DNA of 64,000 bases, taken from Owenia fusiformis. Lineage: Eukaryota; Annelida; Polychaeta; Sabellida; Oweniidae. Numbering within the stretch: position 1 is the first letter of the stretch; every line of letters begins with the position of its first letter. Under the pieces are notes generated by a model. The model was not told the origin of the DNA and did not search any database. It saw nothing but the letters and a program-made list of their open reading frames with translations. This document shows positions 1 through 12,628 of the stretch, one piece after another. The stretch lies in contig CAIIXF020000011.1 of NCBI GenBank assembly GCA_903813345.2, positions 23,926,166 to 23,990,165 of the forward strand. The letters are read 5' to 3'. The position numbers and the translations under genes were made by a program.

Positions 1-1318
1 CCCCTCTCAAAGCACACTATCTCAGTCATGTACATGTTAATTGCCCAAATGACTTTTTGGTCAATGTCGTCATTTTAAAACCATATCGAGATTTTAGCAT
101 CAAATGAGTGGAACGACCTAATTTAAAATATAGGAATTTTCCCCCAAAATAGTTTTTTCTGGGGAAAAAAAATCTTCTTGTTCCTTTGCAGTGTTCCTAA
201 TAGGATCATCTAGGACCAATCTGGCACTATTATGGTGATTTGGTTACATATATTTCTAAAGTACATAGTGCCTGTCTTTACAAGTGGACATTTCAGTTTT
301 ACCTTAGGGATTAAATCCTGAACAACCTTGACCTCGGTAGAATTGTTATACCTGTTTTGCCATTTCTCTAAAGCATTACATTTGATGTTATTACTGTATA
401 AGCTACAGACTTGGATATTTTACAGTAAATTAGAGATTTGACAGCCATGGCTGTCAGCAACTGTATTCCACTCTGTCCCCTGGGACCCAATATTCTTCTA
501 AGCTTTTGTGGTGATAGAAGTTTGCAGGCTTTCCTTGTGTCTGTTAAGTCATCTGTGATGTTTTTGCTCTTGGTAGTAATAAATGATGATGCAGTTATTG
601 CTCTGCTGGCAGTCAGACATGAGCTAAATGTTGCTGCCAGTTTTTATGATTGTCAGGTACCGCAATCTTTATTGCTACCACTTCTCCATCATAGTAGTTA
701 TTTCCTAGGAGGAAAACAGGTTACTCAAGGCATAAAGGGGTAAATTTGAGTCCGCCAACTTAAACATCTGCTGCAGCAATTGATCGCCACTTTTTGCAGA
801 GTTGACCTTTGTTAGTATCTCCATCCGTTCTAACCCTGACCTAGTGGATCATTTTAACATTTATTATTTTATATTCAACTCTGTCTTATATTGATATACC
901 ATTGAGATTCAGCAATGGTGTATCCATGACGTCACATTATGTTAATGATCAAATGACGTGAAAATCTCGATATGCGTAGAATTACAGAGTTAAATTTGCT
1001 CCCTGGATAAACGTTAGATAGCTTGTCTTACCCTCAAACAAAGATCTTTGCACTGGTATACCTACTTTCATGAGATAATAGACGTGAATGGGGAAAAAAT
1101 TCTCTAAAATCTGTCTATAGTCAAAACGTCGTGAAAAGACCGTTCATCATTCGTGCACAACTTTTAGTGGAATGATTCCAAGCAAGCTGGGAATTTGAAG
1201 TACTGTGTACTTCGACGTAATTATTTTAAACATCGCTTGTACTCAGGTAGGCTCATATATTGATGCATAAATGTATATTACATGTTACTTTTAGAATCTA
1301 AGTGCATTTTCACAGGTG
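1..1318. other. No gene recognised
   Basis: AT-rich sequence with no credible coding exon. The longest ORF, of about 100 codons near 438-743, has no recognisable domain or splice context. I see no transposon end I can support. Confidence 0.4.
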
Positions 1319-1353
1319 CTCCCTGGGTAATTATAGAGTGTTTACCCAGGGAG
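1319..1353. repeat. Short hairpin, 12-bp stem
   Basis: CTCCCTGGGTAA is followed after 11 nt by its exact complement. It sits just left of the inverted-repeat element that begins near 1376 and may belong to its flank. No function is inferred. Confidence 0.5.
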
Positions 1354-1375
1354 AAAGTATTTACTTAGGGAGACC

Positions 1376-2419
1376 GTATCTGTTGCAAGACTAACGCCTG
1401 GCGTAACCGTCATCATGTTATTCAGTGTTTTTTAAGTAGCGCAAGGATCCTGCCATGACCGTGGTAATGTTATCGTGAAAGCCTGGTATAACCGCGACGA
1501 TGCTGTATTATATTGCAATGCCTGCCATGACCGTGATAATGTAATATAGTTCTACAAGGCTCGGTATGACCGTGACAATGTAATATAGTACTGCAAGGCG
1601 CTGGCATGACCGTGACAATGTAATATAGTATTGCAAGTTCAGGTATGAGAGTGGTAATGTAGAAATTTACGATTAGGACTGCTATAACCGTGACAATGTG
1701 TATTGCAAGGCCTGGCATGACCGTGGCAATGTAATATAGTACTGCAAGGCCTGACATGGCCGTGACAATGTAATATAGTATTGCAAGGCTTGGTATGACC
1801 GCAGTGGCAATGTGATATAATATTCCAAGTTCGGGTATGAGAGTGGTAATATAGAAATTTATGATTTGCTATAAGTGACCATGACAATGTGTTTTTGAAA
1901 ACCTGGCATGACCGTGGCAATGTATTATGGGATCGCAAAGCCTGGTATGACCGTGACAATGTAATATAGTATTGCAAGGCCAGGTATGAGGGTGGTAATG
2001 TAGAAATTTAGGCTTAGTCCTACTATGACCGTTATAATGTATTGCAATGACTAGTAAATATGTATGACATAATGCCAGGAATATCCTTAACAATTTTATG
2101 TGATCCGCATTTCAACTAAACAGTTTAATACTATGATCATGGTGTTTAACTACCTTAATCATGTCAAAATCAAAATTACTACTATTCATTAATATTCACA
2201 TTCGCTTAATAAACCACAATAAAGGCTACGGTCGCGCCAGGCTTCCACGATAACACTTCCAGGGTCATGACAGGCCTTGCAATATAATACAGCATTGTCA
2301 CGGTTATACCAGGCTTACACAATAACACTACCGCGGTCATGGCAGGATCCTTGCGCTACTTAAAAACACTTATTAACATTGTGACGGTTGTGGCAGGCGT
2401 AAGTCTTGCAATAGATAGC
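1376..2419. mobile_element. TIR element with internal minisatellite
   Basis: About 150-170 bp at the left (from 1376, reading TATCTGTTGCAAGACT) recurs inverted at the right (2240-2419). The arms share the GCGCAAGGATCCTGCCATGACCG block and neighbouring sequence. Between them lies a degenerate minisatellite. The layout is terminal inverted repeats around tandem repeats with no transposase, as in a non-autonomous DNA transposon. Boundaries are accurate to roughly 10 bp and no target duplication was found. Confidence 0.65.
1450..2060. repeat. Minisatellite, unit about 37-40 bp
   Basis: Degenerate tandem units centred on ATGACCGTGACAATG followed by TAATATAGTATTGCAAGGC, roughly fourteen in number, with some units rearranged. 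Read on the minus strand they give His- and Cys-rich translations, which are an artefact of the repeat and not zinc fingers. Confidence 0.75.
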
Positions 2420-2478
2420 ATGTGTACTTAGGGTGCATGTTGGGAAATTTTCTGCATTCCTCAATTTAGTCACATGTA

Positions 2479-2555
2479 ACCAAACCCGTCTGGCCCAGTT
2501 ATCTACTCCCGACCTACGATATCGAGAGTAGATAACTGGGCCAGACGGGTTTGGT
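2479..2555. repeat. Perfect 30-bp inverted repeat
   Basis: Positions 2479-2508 and 2526-2555 are exact reverse complements (30 of 30) around a 17-nt loop. The left arm begins ACCAAACCCGTCTGGCCCAG. The perfection implies a recent origin. Candidates are a fold-back insertion, an inversion or repair footprint, or a cloning or assembly artefact. There is no sign that it is a conserved RNA gene. Confidence 0.8.
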
Positions 2556-2849
2556 GCATGTTATTTTTCAAACAAGAATCACTCCTTCCCCATATTATCT
2601 ACATCTTCCAGTTTTGCACAAAGAGTGCACGTATGTGGAAGCCCAACTGTTCTGGGCTAGAATCCAAACACATATTCTCAGTATAAGTTCATATGGTGAA
2701 AATAACGAAAATATAAAATGTTACCGTGTGTCTACTTAGCAGTTTGTTCTATGTTATCCCTCCTACTAGGTTACATTGTGGAACGCATACTCCCAACAGG
2801 GACTGGATCTGGCTCCCGATCTGTGGTTGAAAAATATTTAAAAGCAATT

Positions 2850-3595
2850 CAGGTTCGAACCACATTTAGATTCAATTTCAAACGGGCATTTACGACGAAG
2901 TCTAACAAAGTTCCGTATTAGTAACCACAAATTAAAAATAGAAATGGGTAGATACGAACGCCCAAAATTAAAGATCGATGAGGTTTGCAATTTAATAGAA
3001 AACGAAAAACACATAATGCGTTCATGTAAAAAATACAGTATATATAGAAAGCAAATGCTCGATAAACTTGAATCATACGGCAAACAAATTAAACACCTTT
3101 TTAACATAGAGGACGATTCCCCTTTTTTCCAATATATTGTATGTCTTGTGAAAATAAAGAAATTGTAATTGTAGCAAAATTTATTCATAAATGTAATATA
3201 ACATAGAAGGGTGTGATATATGACATAAACAATGGACGCGTATCACAATCATCATTCATGTGCTCATCCATGATACATATATATTTGTTCATTTATTTAC
3301 TAATTCATTTATTATTCAAGCTGAAAAGTAGAGGTCTTGGGTTCAAACCCAGGTCACAGCACTTCTTGTGATTTGTCTTTGACCTATGACTGCTGACCTA
3401 TACCGGCGATTACTAGAGTGCTGCTAACTCGATAAAAGGCTGGCGCTGGCTAGAATTGTCTATGGTTCTAGCCAGGATAAAGATACCAGTTCTTCAACTC
3501 GACAATGGGAAGAACTGCTCTACCTAAGTGACTAATATGTCATGATATGACATCTAAAGAGTCGATAAAAGATATATATATATATATACTGTTTT
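2850..3595 (+). mobile_element. 3' end of a LINE, degenerate
   Basis: The translation around 2911-3100 contains KFRISNHKLKIEMGRY followed by an IENEKH...CKKY stretch. It aligns by eye with the C-terminus of the LINE ORF at 33581-35461 (ARFRLSSHKLRIETGRY, then VEDEKH...CKK). A frame change near 3150 leads into VAKFIHKC, the family C-terminus. The copy ends with GAGTCGATAAAAG plus an (AT)n tail, also seen in the copy near 61575. Roughly 300 bp of unrelated sequence (3205-3530) interrupts the 3' UTR. One of the two N-terminal cysteines of the knuckle is lost. Dead, 5'-truncated relic. Confidence 0.75.
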
Positions 3596-4201
3596 CTGTT
3601 GTATTGATATATTGTAAAATCAGTGTTTACTTTGTGTACATTTAACCCTTTATGGGTATGCATGTGTAATAAAGTTCATAAATCATGATGCAAGACTCAA
3701 CAACAAGCAGGAAACTAGAAACATTTTGTTCCCCATTCAGCAAATAATTTTTTTTACTGCTTAGTGAACAGAAACATTTAGTTCTACAAGTATGAGATTA
3801 ACATGACCTTTTGATATTTCAAGGAAATTTGTTTGAAAAGTGATAGCCGGCAATGGAATTTTGTTGATTTCTTTGAAAAACTTAATTGTTATATCATATA
3901 TCGAAGTTTTCAAAACAATAAAAAATATGTATAAATAAGGCTTACAGATTCACTATTCCACCTGGTTACACTAACATATGTTTCATATAAAAAATGTCAT
4001 ACAATTATATTTGAAATACAAATACTATTTGAACTTAGGATGGGACAAAACCATGATGTTACTTTATCACCTCGAAGTACACATCATACATTGTCTAATC
4101 ACAAGTTCAAATAATATTTGTGTTTCAAATATTAATTGTATGACATCCGAAACAAATTTTAATGCAACTAGGGGGAATTGGATCAGCAAGCCTTACTATT
4201 C

Positions 4202-4842
4202 GGTAAAGATTAAAAAGTGGATTGGATCGAGTGGATTGGATTCATGTAAAAGGTGGATTGGATTGGGAATCTTCAAAATATGGATTTTCCATAAAAAATT
4301 CTCTTGATCTCCCTCTAAGAAGATTGATGCTCTCATCACTACTCTAATCTCAAATAATAGATGTAATATTATCTTGCTTGGATGGGCTAGAAGGGTGACC
4401 TGGTACCTGTTTTCTGATGCACAATCTTAATTTCATTCCGAGGGTAATTTTAGACTTTTCATAAATCATAAGCCAGACTGGTTTGAAAATCTGTTTTCAA
4501 TCCAAACTGAACATAGCAGAAAAATGTTTTGCGAACAATCACACATCAACTTGAATGACAGCTTTTATCTATAGATTTATTTTTATTATGTCTTACAAAA
4601 GTTGATTTACAAGGGAAAGCAGTAAAATACACTGAGTATCCATGAACTAATTGGAGTATGTATTTGTCGTTGCTTTGTTCTGATTTCTCAAGGAGACCTG
4701 TAATACTGTTGAGGGAAATTGCTTAGAGGGAGGTAAACAGAAAAAAGCTTATAAGAAATTCCATATTTTGAAGATTCCCGATCCAATCCATCTTTTACAT
4801 GAATCCAATCCACTCGATCCAATCCACCTTTTAATCTCTACC
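4202..4842. mobile_element. Fold-back transposon with 8-bp TSD
   Basis: Arms of more than 100 bp are inverted copies. They start GGTAAAGATTAAAA and contain repeated GGATTGGAT motifs. The element is flanked by the exact 8-bp direct repeat TACTATTC (4194-4201 and 4843-4850). No transposase ORF. An 8-bp TSD is typical of hAT-type elements, and Mutator is an alternative. Confidence 0.85.
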
Positions 4843-4850
4843 TACTATTC

Positions 4851-6558
4851 ATACATATTTTTTCTGTTCTATATAATATTCAACTGGTGAATTTCATGTT
4901 TTTTATGTCTGACAATGTGGTAAGGCATGACAGTTTTACACTCAACTCTAAATAAATACATCTGCCTGAGGCTACTGTTGCATGGATATGACCCACACTG
5001 CAAGGTTGCATGTTAATCCTTCATTTATACTAGTATCCCCAGCAATTCGATAACAATTTCGTTAATTGCCAAACGTTTTGTAAATGGCCAATTCAAAACT
5101 ACAATTCTTAAACCGATCAGAATAGTAACATACCTTCTTGATTATAAAAAATGAACATTTAACGCAAAAAAGTGGAATCAATAAATGATATGTCTTTCTA
5201 GTGTCAAGTATCTTTGGCATTTTACGGAGGGAAACTGGTTCCAAATGATCCAGAGTTCCCACTGATGAATGTATTGTAAGGAAGTTAAACCCAGTCTCTG
5301 ACCACAAGAAAATTCAGGTTCATAAATTAAGTCGGAAATTTGGTTTAACTTGTTGAACAAGGCCTACTCTAGGTCATATAAATGACTGGCCCCCTCATTT
5401 TAAAAACAGATACTGTATGCAGCCCTGTCAACCTAAGGGCACCTGAATTGTGTGACTAAATTCTTTAACAGTTGATGAAAACCAAAGGATGTTAGCACTA
5501 GACTTAAATAAATTCATAAAAAGTACCAATTCCCAAAGAGGTTTAATTTTGCTAAAGGAAAATAATGATGTTATAATATTTAATATTTCATTGTGAAAAG
5601 GAAAAATAGCTAAAAATTCCTTTGGGACAGCGCAACAGCAAAATTGCAATGCTTTGTGAATGAGGCCTCAGATCTGCTTCCTTAATCTGCCAATAATTAA
5701 TTTAACTTAATTTTGCCAATAAACCTATTCAATTTGGGTTTCAATTAGGTAAAAAGAATCCTAAACTTCATAAAAAAAACAATAGTATAGTTTCCAATCC
5801 ATATAGCTTTTGAAATCTTTACTAAATCTCGTTTTTTGTGGGATTTTAAGAGACCTTCATATTAGAATGACTTACTACTAATGACTTAGTAGTCAATGAC
5901 TTACTTATTTAGTAATGACTTACTACTAATGACTTACATTACATGGCATATTTGAATTCAGTGAAATGTTTTCTCCTATAATAGCTTTGATTTACACAGT
6001 TATGTAATTTGAATAATTTTCTATGATTTATTTAAAAAAACTTGGGCCAAATGTCCATAGATGCAATGCTAAAATTCTTTAAATCCGTGGATTATTTGTA
6101 TTTCAATCAACATTTGCATGCATGTTTAATCACAACATGTACCTAAAAAGGGTCATCATGTGGTATATCATTCAAGTTTTATACAGATTCAACTAACACA
6201 CTTTGATAAATCATGAAAAGCCACTTTTCCAAGATTTTAGCATGTAAGTGAAAGCTGAATAAAATATGGCAGCACTTGATTTCATTGATTTTTCTGCTAT
6301 TTAGAAACTATCCTATTGAGTCATAAGTTCAATTTCAGATATATTTATAACTCATTTCCTACATTGTTAACATCTTTCAGTTATGCACAGCTTTATATGA
6401 ATACTGCTCAATATAAATACTTTTCCCCCAACTTTTTCTCATCCCAATTTTGATATCACCTAATCTTAAAACTTCTGGCATTCAGATTGGACAGATTTTA
6501 CGATACAGGCTAGTAATAAATATGCAATATGGCAAAATGATTTTTAATATTTATTATT
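4851..6558. other. No gene recognised
   Basis: AT-rich, with short uninformative ORFs only. The one visible structure is the simple repeat at 5870-5942. Confidence 0.4.
5870..5942. repeat. AATGACTTA-type simple repeat
   Basis: Irregular tandem repetition of AATGACTTACTACT-like units. Similar but unrelated TTAGTAAC-type repetition occurs at 38590-38692. Confidence 0.7.
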
Positions 6559-7118
6559 TAGGAGCTTAGGAAAGGTCACTGAATAGAATCTTTTTTGAAT
6601 TTTTCTGAAAATGTGCCTAATATATTGCTCTAAATAATAGTACAATAACGTCATTTCGAAGGGCAATATAGTCTATATTGCCTGCAGAAATGACGTTATT
6701 AGTATTATTACCACCGTTAATGACCAGGACTGAAACAGCAAGAAAATTTTACGCACTGAACGATATCTAATTTCCCGGGGAAAATTGCAGGTTGTTAAAT
6801 GCATTCTTGACCAGCTATATTGACCGCCACTATGACGTCACATATTGCTCAGGTCGATATAGTGAAATGAATGCCTTCTAAACTAGCACTTAAACCCCTA
6901 GAAAAAATGTGATATCATTCGTAGAAAAAGAAAAAAATGAAAAAATTGAATTGAAAGGCGATCTATTTTCCTTTTTCATATTTTTATTCATATTTTTATG
7001 ACCGCCATTCTTGTTTCAGACAATTTTCTAAAATTTCAAAGATTGTATCAGTTAGAGCAATATGTTTGGTACATTTTCAGAAAAATTCAAAAGATTCTCC
7101 TTTCCTGAGGGGCTACTT
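6559..7118. mobile_element. Fold-back element containing a deleted repeat
   Basis: About 60 bp near 6575-6635 (TTGAATTTTTCTGAAAATGT, then a TATTGCTCTAA motif) is repeated inverted at 7046-7105, which defines an outer palindrome. Inside, 6640-6900 is an inverted, internally deleted homologue of 18240-18480. It includes the AATAACGTCATTTC/GAAATGACGTTATT palindrome around 6652-6706. Non-coding. Exact ends and TSD not resolved. Confidence 0.6.
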
Positions 7119-7441
7119 TAGCTATTTTCAGTGGGCTGAAAATGTTACTTCATCATGTTTAGGGTTATTCTGACCATGGACATTGTGATCTTGGCCCTGT
7201 CAATGATATGCGGAACTATTTGAATTGACTGGAGGTCAACACATAACACTGTTATCTTTGTTCAAAAAATGTCTAAAAATACCACATTTTTTGTCACTTC
7301 CTGTTTTGTTATTTCCTGTTAAGTAGCATTGCACCTTAATTCACTTTCAGTGAATGTAGATTGTAGATCATATATCATAATTTGAAGATTTTATTTTATT
7401 AATATGTTTCAGGTGTTGAGATGAGGTAAAGACTGAAAAAG

Positions 7442-7867
7442 ATGTCATATCTGGAACTCTTGGAACAACTATACCTATCATCTCAAGACATATCAGACAT
7501 ATTTCCAGACATTTATCAAACTGCCGACCTATTTCCAGACATTTATGAATCTGTAGACCTATTTCAAGACATAAACCAAACCCTGGAGCTATTTCTAGAC
7601 ACAAAAAATCAAGCCTGGGAGGAACTATTTAGACACACACTAAAACTGAAAGTCAGATCACCTGGAAGAACAAGAAGATCACCAAAGATAAATGTACTAA
7701 ATCCATATTTAGCATCTGAAATTGAATCATTTCCAAAAAGAATAATTGAACAGTTTGGAGATAAAGTTAAGGACAAGCAACAAAATACAAAGTTGAAAAT
7801 CAGAACTGAGCAGTTGGAAGATAAAGTTCCATACCAAAGACCATTGCTTTTTAAATTATTTTTTTAA
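7442..7867 (+). CDS. Uncharacterised 141-codon ORF, doubtful
   Basis: An open frame from ATG to TAA. It is notable for an in-frame 30-bp repeat that encodes a ten-residue unit of the LFPDIYQTAD type, roughly three and a half times (about residues 20-58). A basic, Ser/Thr-containing stretch and a Lys/Gln-rich C-terminus follow. No domain is recognised and there is no signal peptide or membrane segment. It lies 0.57 kb upstream of the BIR gene on the same strand, but no splice signal connects the two. The repeat may simply be a minisatellite that happens to stay open. Its protein-level regularity (acidic residue every ten) is the only argument for coding. Confidence 0.25.
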   Translation: MSYLELLEQLYLSSQDISDIFPDIYQTADLFPDIYESVDLFQDINQTLELFLDTKNQAWEELFRHTLKLKVRSPGRTRRSPKINVLNPYLASEIESFPKRIIEQFGDKVKDKQQNTKLKIRTEQLEDKVPYQRPLLFKLFF

Positions 7868-8440
7868 TTTTTTTGATTTTTTTAAGTAAACAGTAACCAT
7901 TGATCGTATAAGATTAGCAGTAAATAAGATAGGAATACTCGAGATTCTTAAGATACATGAACTGCATAGGATTAAGTTTAAGATACTTTTACTGAAACTT
8001 TATTACAATTACTACATCAACATTAATGATGTCGGCTTGAATGGGTTTATATGTGGATTGAATTGAAAACAAAGAAGAAGAAATCTGTGTTTTCAGTTGA
8101 AGAAAACAGACGTCGGAACTCAAAACCCAATCATAAAGACAGTGGTCATCGATAACTCATAATCCACTTTGACTTATTATATCACGGACCTGAAAAAGTC
8201 TGTGATTATATGTACATATAAGGATACAACTTTATAAATATTATTTGCTGTTCAATTGCACAAACAAACTTTCTACAACACTTATAATAAGCATATATAA
8301 CAGAAACACATTCAACAGCTTAAATATTACATAATCAACAGCAGACTGCTTGGTGAAATATTACATCATATTCCAAACTGTTATACTGTATACTGTGGTA
8401 TAAACTATTGAAACTTGTCAGTTGAACTAACTGAACCATT

Positions 8441-9521
8441 ATGCCAAGGAATACAGGACCCCTAGATATTTTGTTTATAAGAGATTCAAATGGAGGCACA
8501 AAGCACAATGACCAGATGCGAAGTCAAATGTTTAGGCTTGCATCATACACCAAATGGCCTAAGTGGGCCCATGCAAGACCAGTTCAGCTAGCTGAGGCTG
8601 GCCTGTACTTTACTGGCACGTATGATGAAGTCAAATGTTTTGCTTGTGATGCCAAATTCAAACAATGGTCTGAAATCAATGACCCAATGAGTGAACATAG
8701 GAAAACAAGCCCAAACTGTCCATTTGTCAAAGATAAGCTCCAATCAGATGACATACCCCTTGTGGCTGATGTGGATGACATTCAAGAAATCAATGGATTT
8801 ATTGAAGAGGCAGCCCAGATTCAAGTAGAAGGCCCTCCAGATGTCCCTATGGATGATACAGATGGCACTCCTGAACGTAGAGCCCAGATGGAGGCACAGC
8901 TTAAAGAAATTGAAGAACGTCAAAATAGAGCAAGATATGGAACTGATGAGGCTGATGAGGCTTTGAGACAATCTATTGAAGATGACCAACGTAGACGGGA
9001 AAAACTGAAAAGTGAGGCAGAGAGATTAAAAACTTTCACTGGAAAATGGCCAAAACCTCAGATTATCCCAGAGAATGCTCTGGCTGCTAATGGATTTTAC
9101 TACATTGGACCAGATGATCGGGTGGAATGCATATTTTGTGGCGGAGTCCTTAAAGACTGGGTAGATGGAGACACTGTACCTGGAGAACATAGACGATTTT
9201 TCCCAACATGTAATTTTAACTTGGGTAATTATGTGGGGAACATACCCATTGAGGACCCAAATCCTTTGGCTAACACAAGAGCTGCTACTGACTTACAAAC
9301 AGCAGAAGTGGTCAGCTCAGCCCAAGGCCAAGATCGAAGATCTGGCCGTGATGTCACTGGAAGGGTACCTTTCAATGAGGAGCAACTTGGGATAGTTAAA
9401 CATGTCATGAAGTACCCAAAATATGCTCTCGAAAGTAAGCGACTAGGTACCTTCACTAACTGGCCCACAAGTCATCATATCAAACCTGTTGACCTTGCAG
9501 AAGCTGGCTTCTTCTATCAGG
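8441..9521 (+). CDS. BIR-domain protein, exon 1 (BIR1, BIR2, half of BIR3)
   Basis: First coding exon of an inhibitor-of-apoptosis-like protein. The ATG at 8441 is the first Met after an in-frame TGA at 8432. BIR1 spans about residues 26-96 with zinc ligands C66, C69, H86 and C93 (Cx2Cx16Hx6C). A charged, probably coiled-coil segment covers residues 145-196. BIR2 spans about 193-262 with C230, C233, H250 and C257, plus the canonical GxxLxxWxxGD motif. A Pro/Ser-poor linker then leads to the start of BIR3 at about 331. The exon stops inside codon 361 (Gly, phase 1) at a consensus donor, G|GTAAGT. The ligands to complete BIR3 lie in the exon at 56096. BIR domains bind caspases or IAP-binding motifs; which of these applies here is not shown. 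No RING, CARD or UBA domain is seen in the window. Confidence 0.93.
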
Positions 9522-9599
9522 GTAAGTTAAACATTTTAATTTGTAGTCTTGCATGAAGTCAGTGGGTCAGTATATCCAATTTTATTACTAACTTGTGTG

Positions 9600-11685
9600 T
9601 CTGAAAAATAATGTGGGACAAAGATTTGGGGATATAAAAATTTTCATTTGCGTTGAATGACATGTTACAACTAGAAATGGATGGATTGAAAAATTGCAAA
9701 CATTAAATTATTTTTCTTTCTGAAGATCGAACTTACATCCAGGCATTTTAAAACTTCCAAAGAACAAAAAAATGATTGGCATGATAGAACATCTTGTCAA
9801 AGTATTTTAAGATAAGCAAATCATCATTGCCAAATATATGAAGCTTGTACTTCACTGATGTTTTTTTTTATTTAATCCTGACATAACTCATAGAGCCCTC
9901 CAGCCCTGTAATTATCAATTGTTTCATGTTATAGAAAAATGGGCTATTTAGACTTAATGAAGATACTTAGTGGTTATCTTGACCTGAGAAAACAACAACT
10001 GTATCATTCTTCATTCATAATCAAATTGTCTACTAACTATTTACAAATAATTCTGTTAATCATAGATGGAATACTTACATTTCCTTTCTGGTGACCAATG
10101 TTTCTATATAGTCCATCATTTAATCTCTGTTATATAAGACTCACTCTAAAATAGTGAAATGTGTATTGTAATATCCTTATTGGAAGATCTCATAATAATT
10201 ACTTCATTTGTCTAAAAGTTTGTGAAATATCCTGCTTCCAACTTATCATTAAATATAATATTTCCTATTACGTTTGTTGCAATAGTAGCCATAGCGTAGA
10301 TTTGTAGAGGCAAGATGACCTTCAAAACACTCGTATCATCACGTTATGTCTACATTAGTAATATAAACAAAAATGTGGAGCACTATTGGTTGCTTGTACT
10401 GTGATGTCTACATAGTTCCGCCTACTAAATTGTTTTCATTGATAAATCTTTGTGTGTATTGGTTGCAGTTGATCATGTGACATGCAACTCTTTTATTAAT
10501 AGATCGCAAGCTCATCTTGCATTTCATCACATCTATTTATAAACACCTTATAACCAAACTATAAACAATAGAATGGTTTCATATGAAACCATATTGTTTC
10601 ATATTAATGATAAGTACATTGAAAAGGTAAGTTTCGTGAAATAGGATTTTTTCACTTAACGTCATCAGTATTGCCATCTATAATTACATGCACAACATTT
10701 CATCTCATGAAAATGTTCCCAGATAGTTTGATTATGATCTAGATTAATAGATGGTGCTATATCTTGGGAGATTAATCCAGCTCTAGACAGATAGTTCCAT
10801 ATTAATACTGATGATTAAACTTATAAAGATGGCAGTATACTCAATTCTTCGCCATCTGTTGACAGTCCATTTATATGGTATAAAATAACTCCATTCAGAA
10901 AAATTGGAAAAGCCTAAACACATAAAAATTAGAAAACAAGAATGCCAATGATCTTTAATAAAAAGAAGGAATGTCTATGATCTGTCAGTCTCAATGATGC
11001 CATTCTCTCCCAAGATCAGATCTCCCAGTGTTTGTACACATACATACACTTCAAAGTTGACATCAATTGTTTCATAATGGTTCTTCTACTTACCTGGCCA
11101 GATATGCAGTCTCCATTCTTATTTAATGTTACTCCATTCTTCTTGATCTTGTTTTACTCCATGTTTTCCCTCATCCAAAAATGTTTTTCCTCTTTGCTTT
11201 CTGTTTGATATTCTAACTCTACACAGTGCTATATATCCTTCATTATTGTAACATTTATTTAAGCCACTTACTTGCATTCATACTTTTTGACTGCTTAATG
11301 AATACACTATCTCAGGAGTCTGTTCATGTATTACATTTACGTGCTGCACTTCCCGCCTTTGGTAAGGTTATGTTCTTTGTTCTTGAATACAACTTCCTAT
11401 TGGATAAATACTTACCATTCAGCGTTGAGCATTCTAATTATATTAGGCTATAATAAATCAATATATGAGGAATCATGAAAAGCCTGTAATCTGTTTAATT
11501 GTACTGTCATCAATTTTGTGAATTTGTCACTAACTTTTTAATGATCATTTGTGAAATTTAATATGAAAAAAAACAGAATAACAAGCTGAATTGATAATTG
11601 ATGAAGATTTAGATAGGTAATATCCTTTGTGAATTGCTAAATTAGATTAGGTGCCAAATTAAAACAATTACAGTGATCTCCCCAG
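9600..11685. other. Intronic sequence, nothing recognised
   Basis: AT-rich. There is a small palindrome around TTTCATATGAAACC near 10578, but no element end, RNA gene or coding exon I can support. Confidence 0.4.
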
Positions 11686-11690
11686 CATTA

Positions 11691-11887
11691 CACCCCCAAA
11701 ATGCAATCTGATTTTCGACGCCGTTTCGGTGCCAAATTTCGGTGCCGTTTCGGCACCAAATGGACTGACTAGTCCAGTAGCAAATTTTGGTATCGAAAGG
11801 TTTCGGTGCCGGAACGGCGTCAAAACGGTGCCAGAACAGTGCCGAATTTTTTCGATGCTAAAACGGCGTCGAATTATATTGGCTGTG
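11691..11887 (+). mobile_element. 197-bp TA-flanked MITE, copy 1
   Basis: Nearly identical to 31023-31219 and of the same length. Ends CACCCCCAA and TTGGCTGTG are imperfect inverted repeats (7 of 9), each flanked by TA. The interior is dominated by GTTTCGGTGCC/GGCACC-type palindromic repeats. TA flanks suggest a Tc1/mariner-type target, although the repeats are unusual for that group. Confidence 0.7.
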
Positions 11888-12021
11888 TAAAGCATGTGGG
11901 CGCAGCATCCACCTGAGATTTTGAAAATAAGCTTGCACCGACCAGAAAATCCATTTGCCCAAAATGAGAAAAATCATGAAGATATAGGCATATTTTGGCC
12001 AATTTTGGTCTCAATGGACTA

Positions 12022-12442
12022 GATGCGAGTAGAAATGATCTTGATTTACATCATTAAATATTCAAAATTCAGTCAAAGTGATGTCATATTTGAAATCTAC
12101 ATGTAAAAATACATCTAAAATATGGTTTAGCAAATTGTTTATCAACTTTGTGAAAATTTAATCTTTTTTGAAAATGTGACTTCTAGCTCGGGTTGATTCC
12201 CCATAGACCCTATATTACAAAATCACAAAAAGTGAAATATCTTTTCTTGTATTGGACGTATAACATTTTCTTTTACTGGACATATTTTAATTTGCATAAC
12301 TATTCAATACATAAGGGCTATATGAAAATTGAACCACCAAAACAGATGTAATTTAAGTAAAGGGAACTTTCTCCTATATCCGCCATGCTATCTGACCCGA
12401 GCGAGCCACCTGGTGGTGAAACTGGTAACTACCTACTCGCAT
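12022..12442 (+). mobile_element. GATGCGAGT MITE, copy A
   Basis: Ends GATGCGAGTAG and CTACTCGCAT are inverted. The roughly 420-bp interior is repeated in opposite orientation at 19504-19919, for example the block CCACCTGGTGGTGAAACTGG. Non-coding; TSD not resolved. Confidence 0.7.
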
Positions 12443-12628
12443 TTGCGTTATTGGGACATTGAGAATTTTGCACCCACTTAAGAAAAAATCCTGTGGAGAC
12501 CCCTGAATTAAGAATTTACAATATATTTAGGAACATTTGACATCATGATAACTCTAAAGGTCATATAGTTAACTAGAAGAATATATCCATTTTTCATATG
12601 GTACTAATTAATAACTAATGAATAATAC

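Noticed and set aside
438-743. 101-codon ORF as a gene
   Set aside because: No domain, splice context or coding-like composition. Length is compatible with chance.
1450-2060. CRISPR-like regular repeats
   Set aside because: Units are contiguous and degenerate without unique spacers, and the genome is eukaryotic.
1470-2093. Minus-strand ORFs rich in His and Cys resembling zinc fingers
   Set aside because: They are translations of the roughly 38-bp minisatellite in several frames. Cys/His spacing follows the DNA repeat and not a finger consensus.
3327-3360. tRNA T-arm-like GGGTTCAAACCC
   Set aside because: No A box, anticodon arm or acceptor stem can be built around it. At most a SINE fragment inside the LINE 3' UTR.
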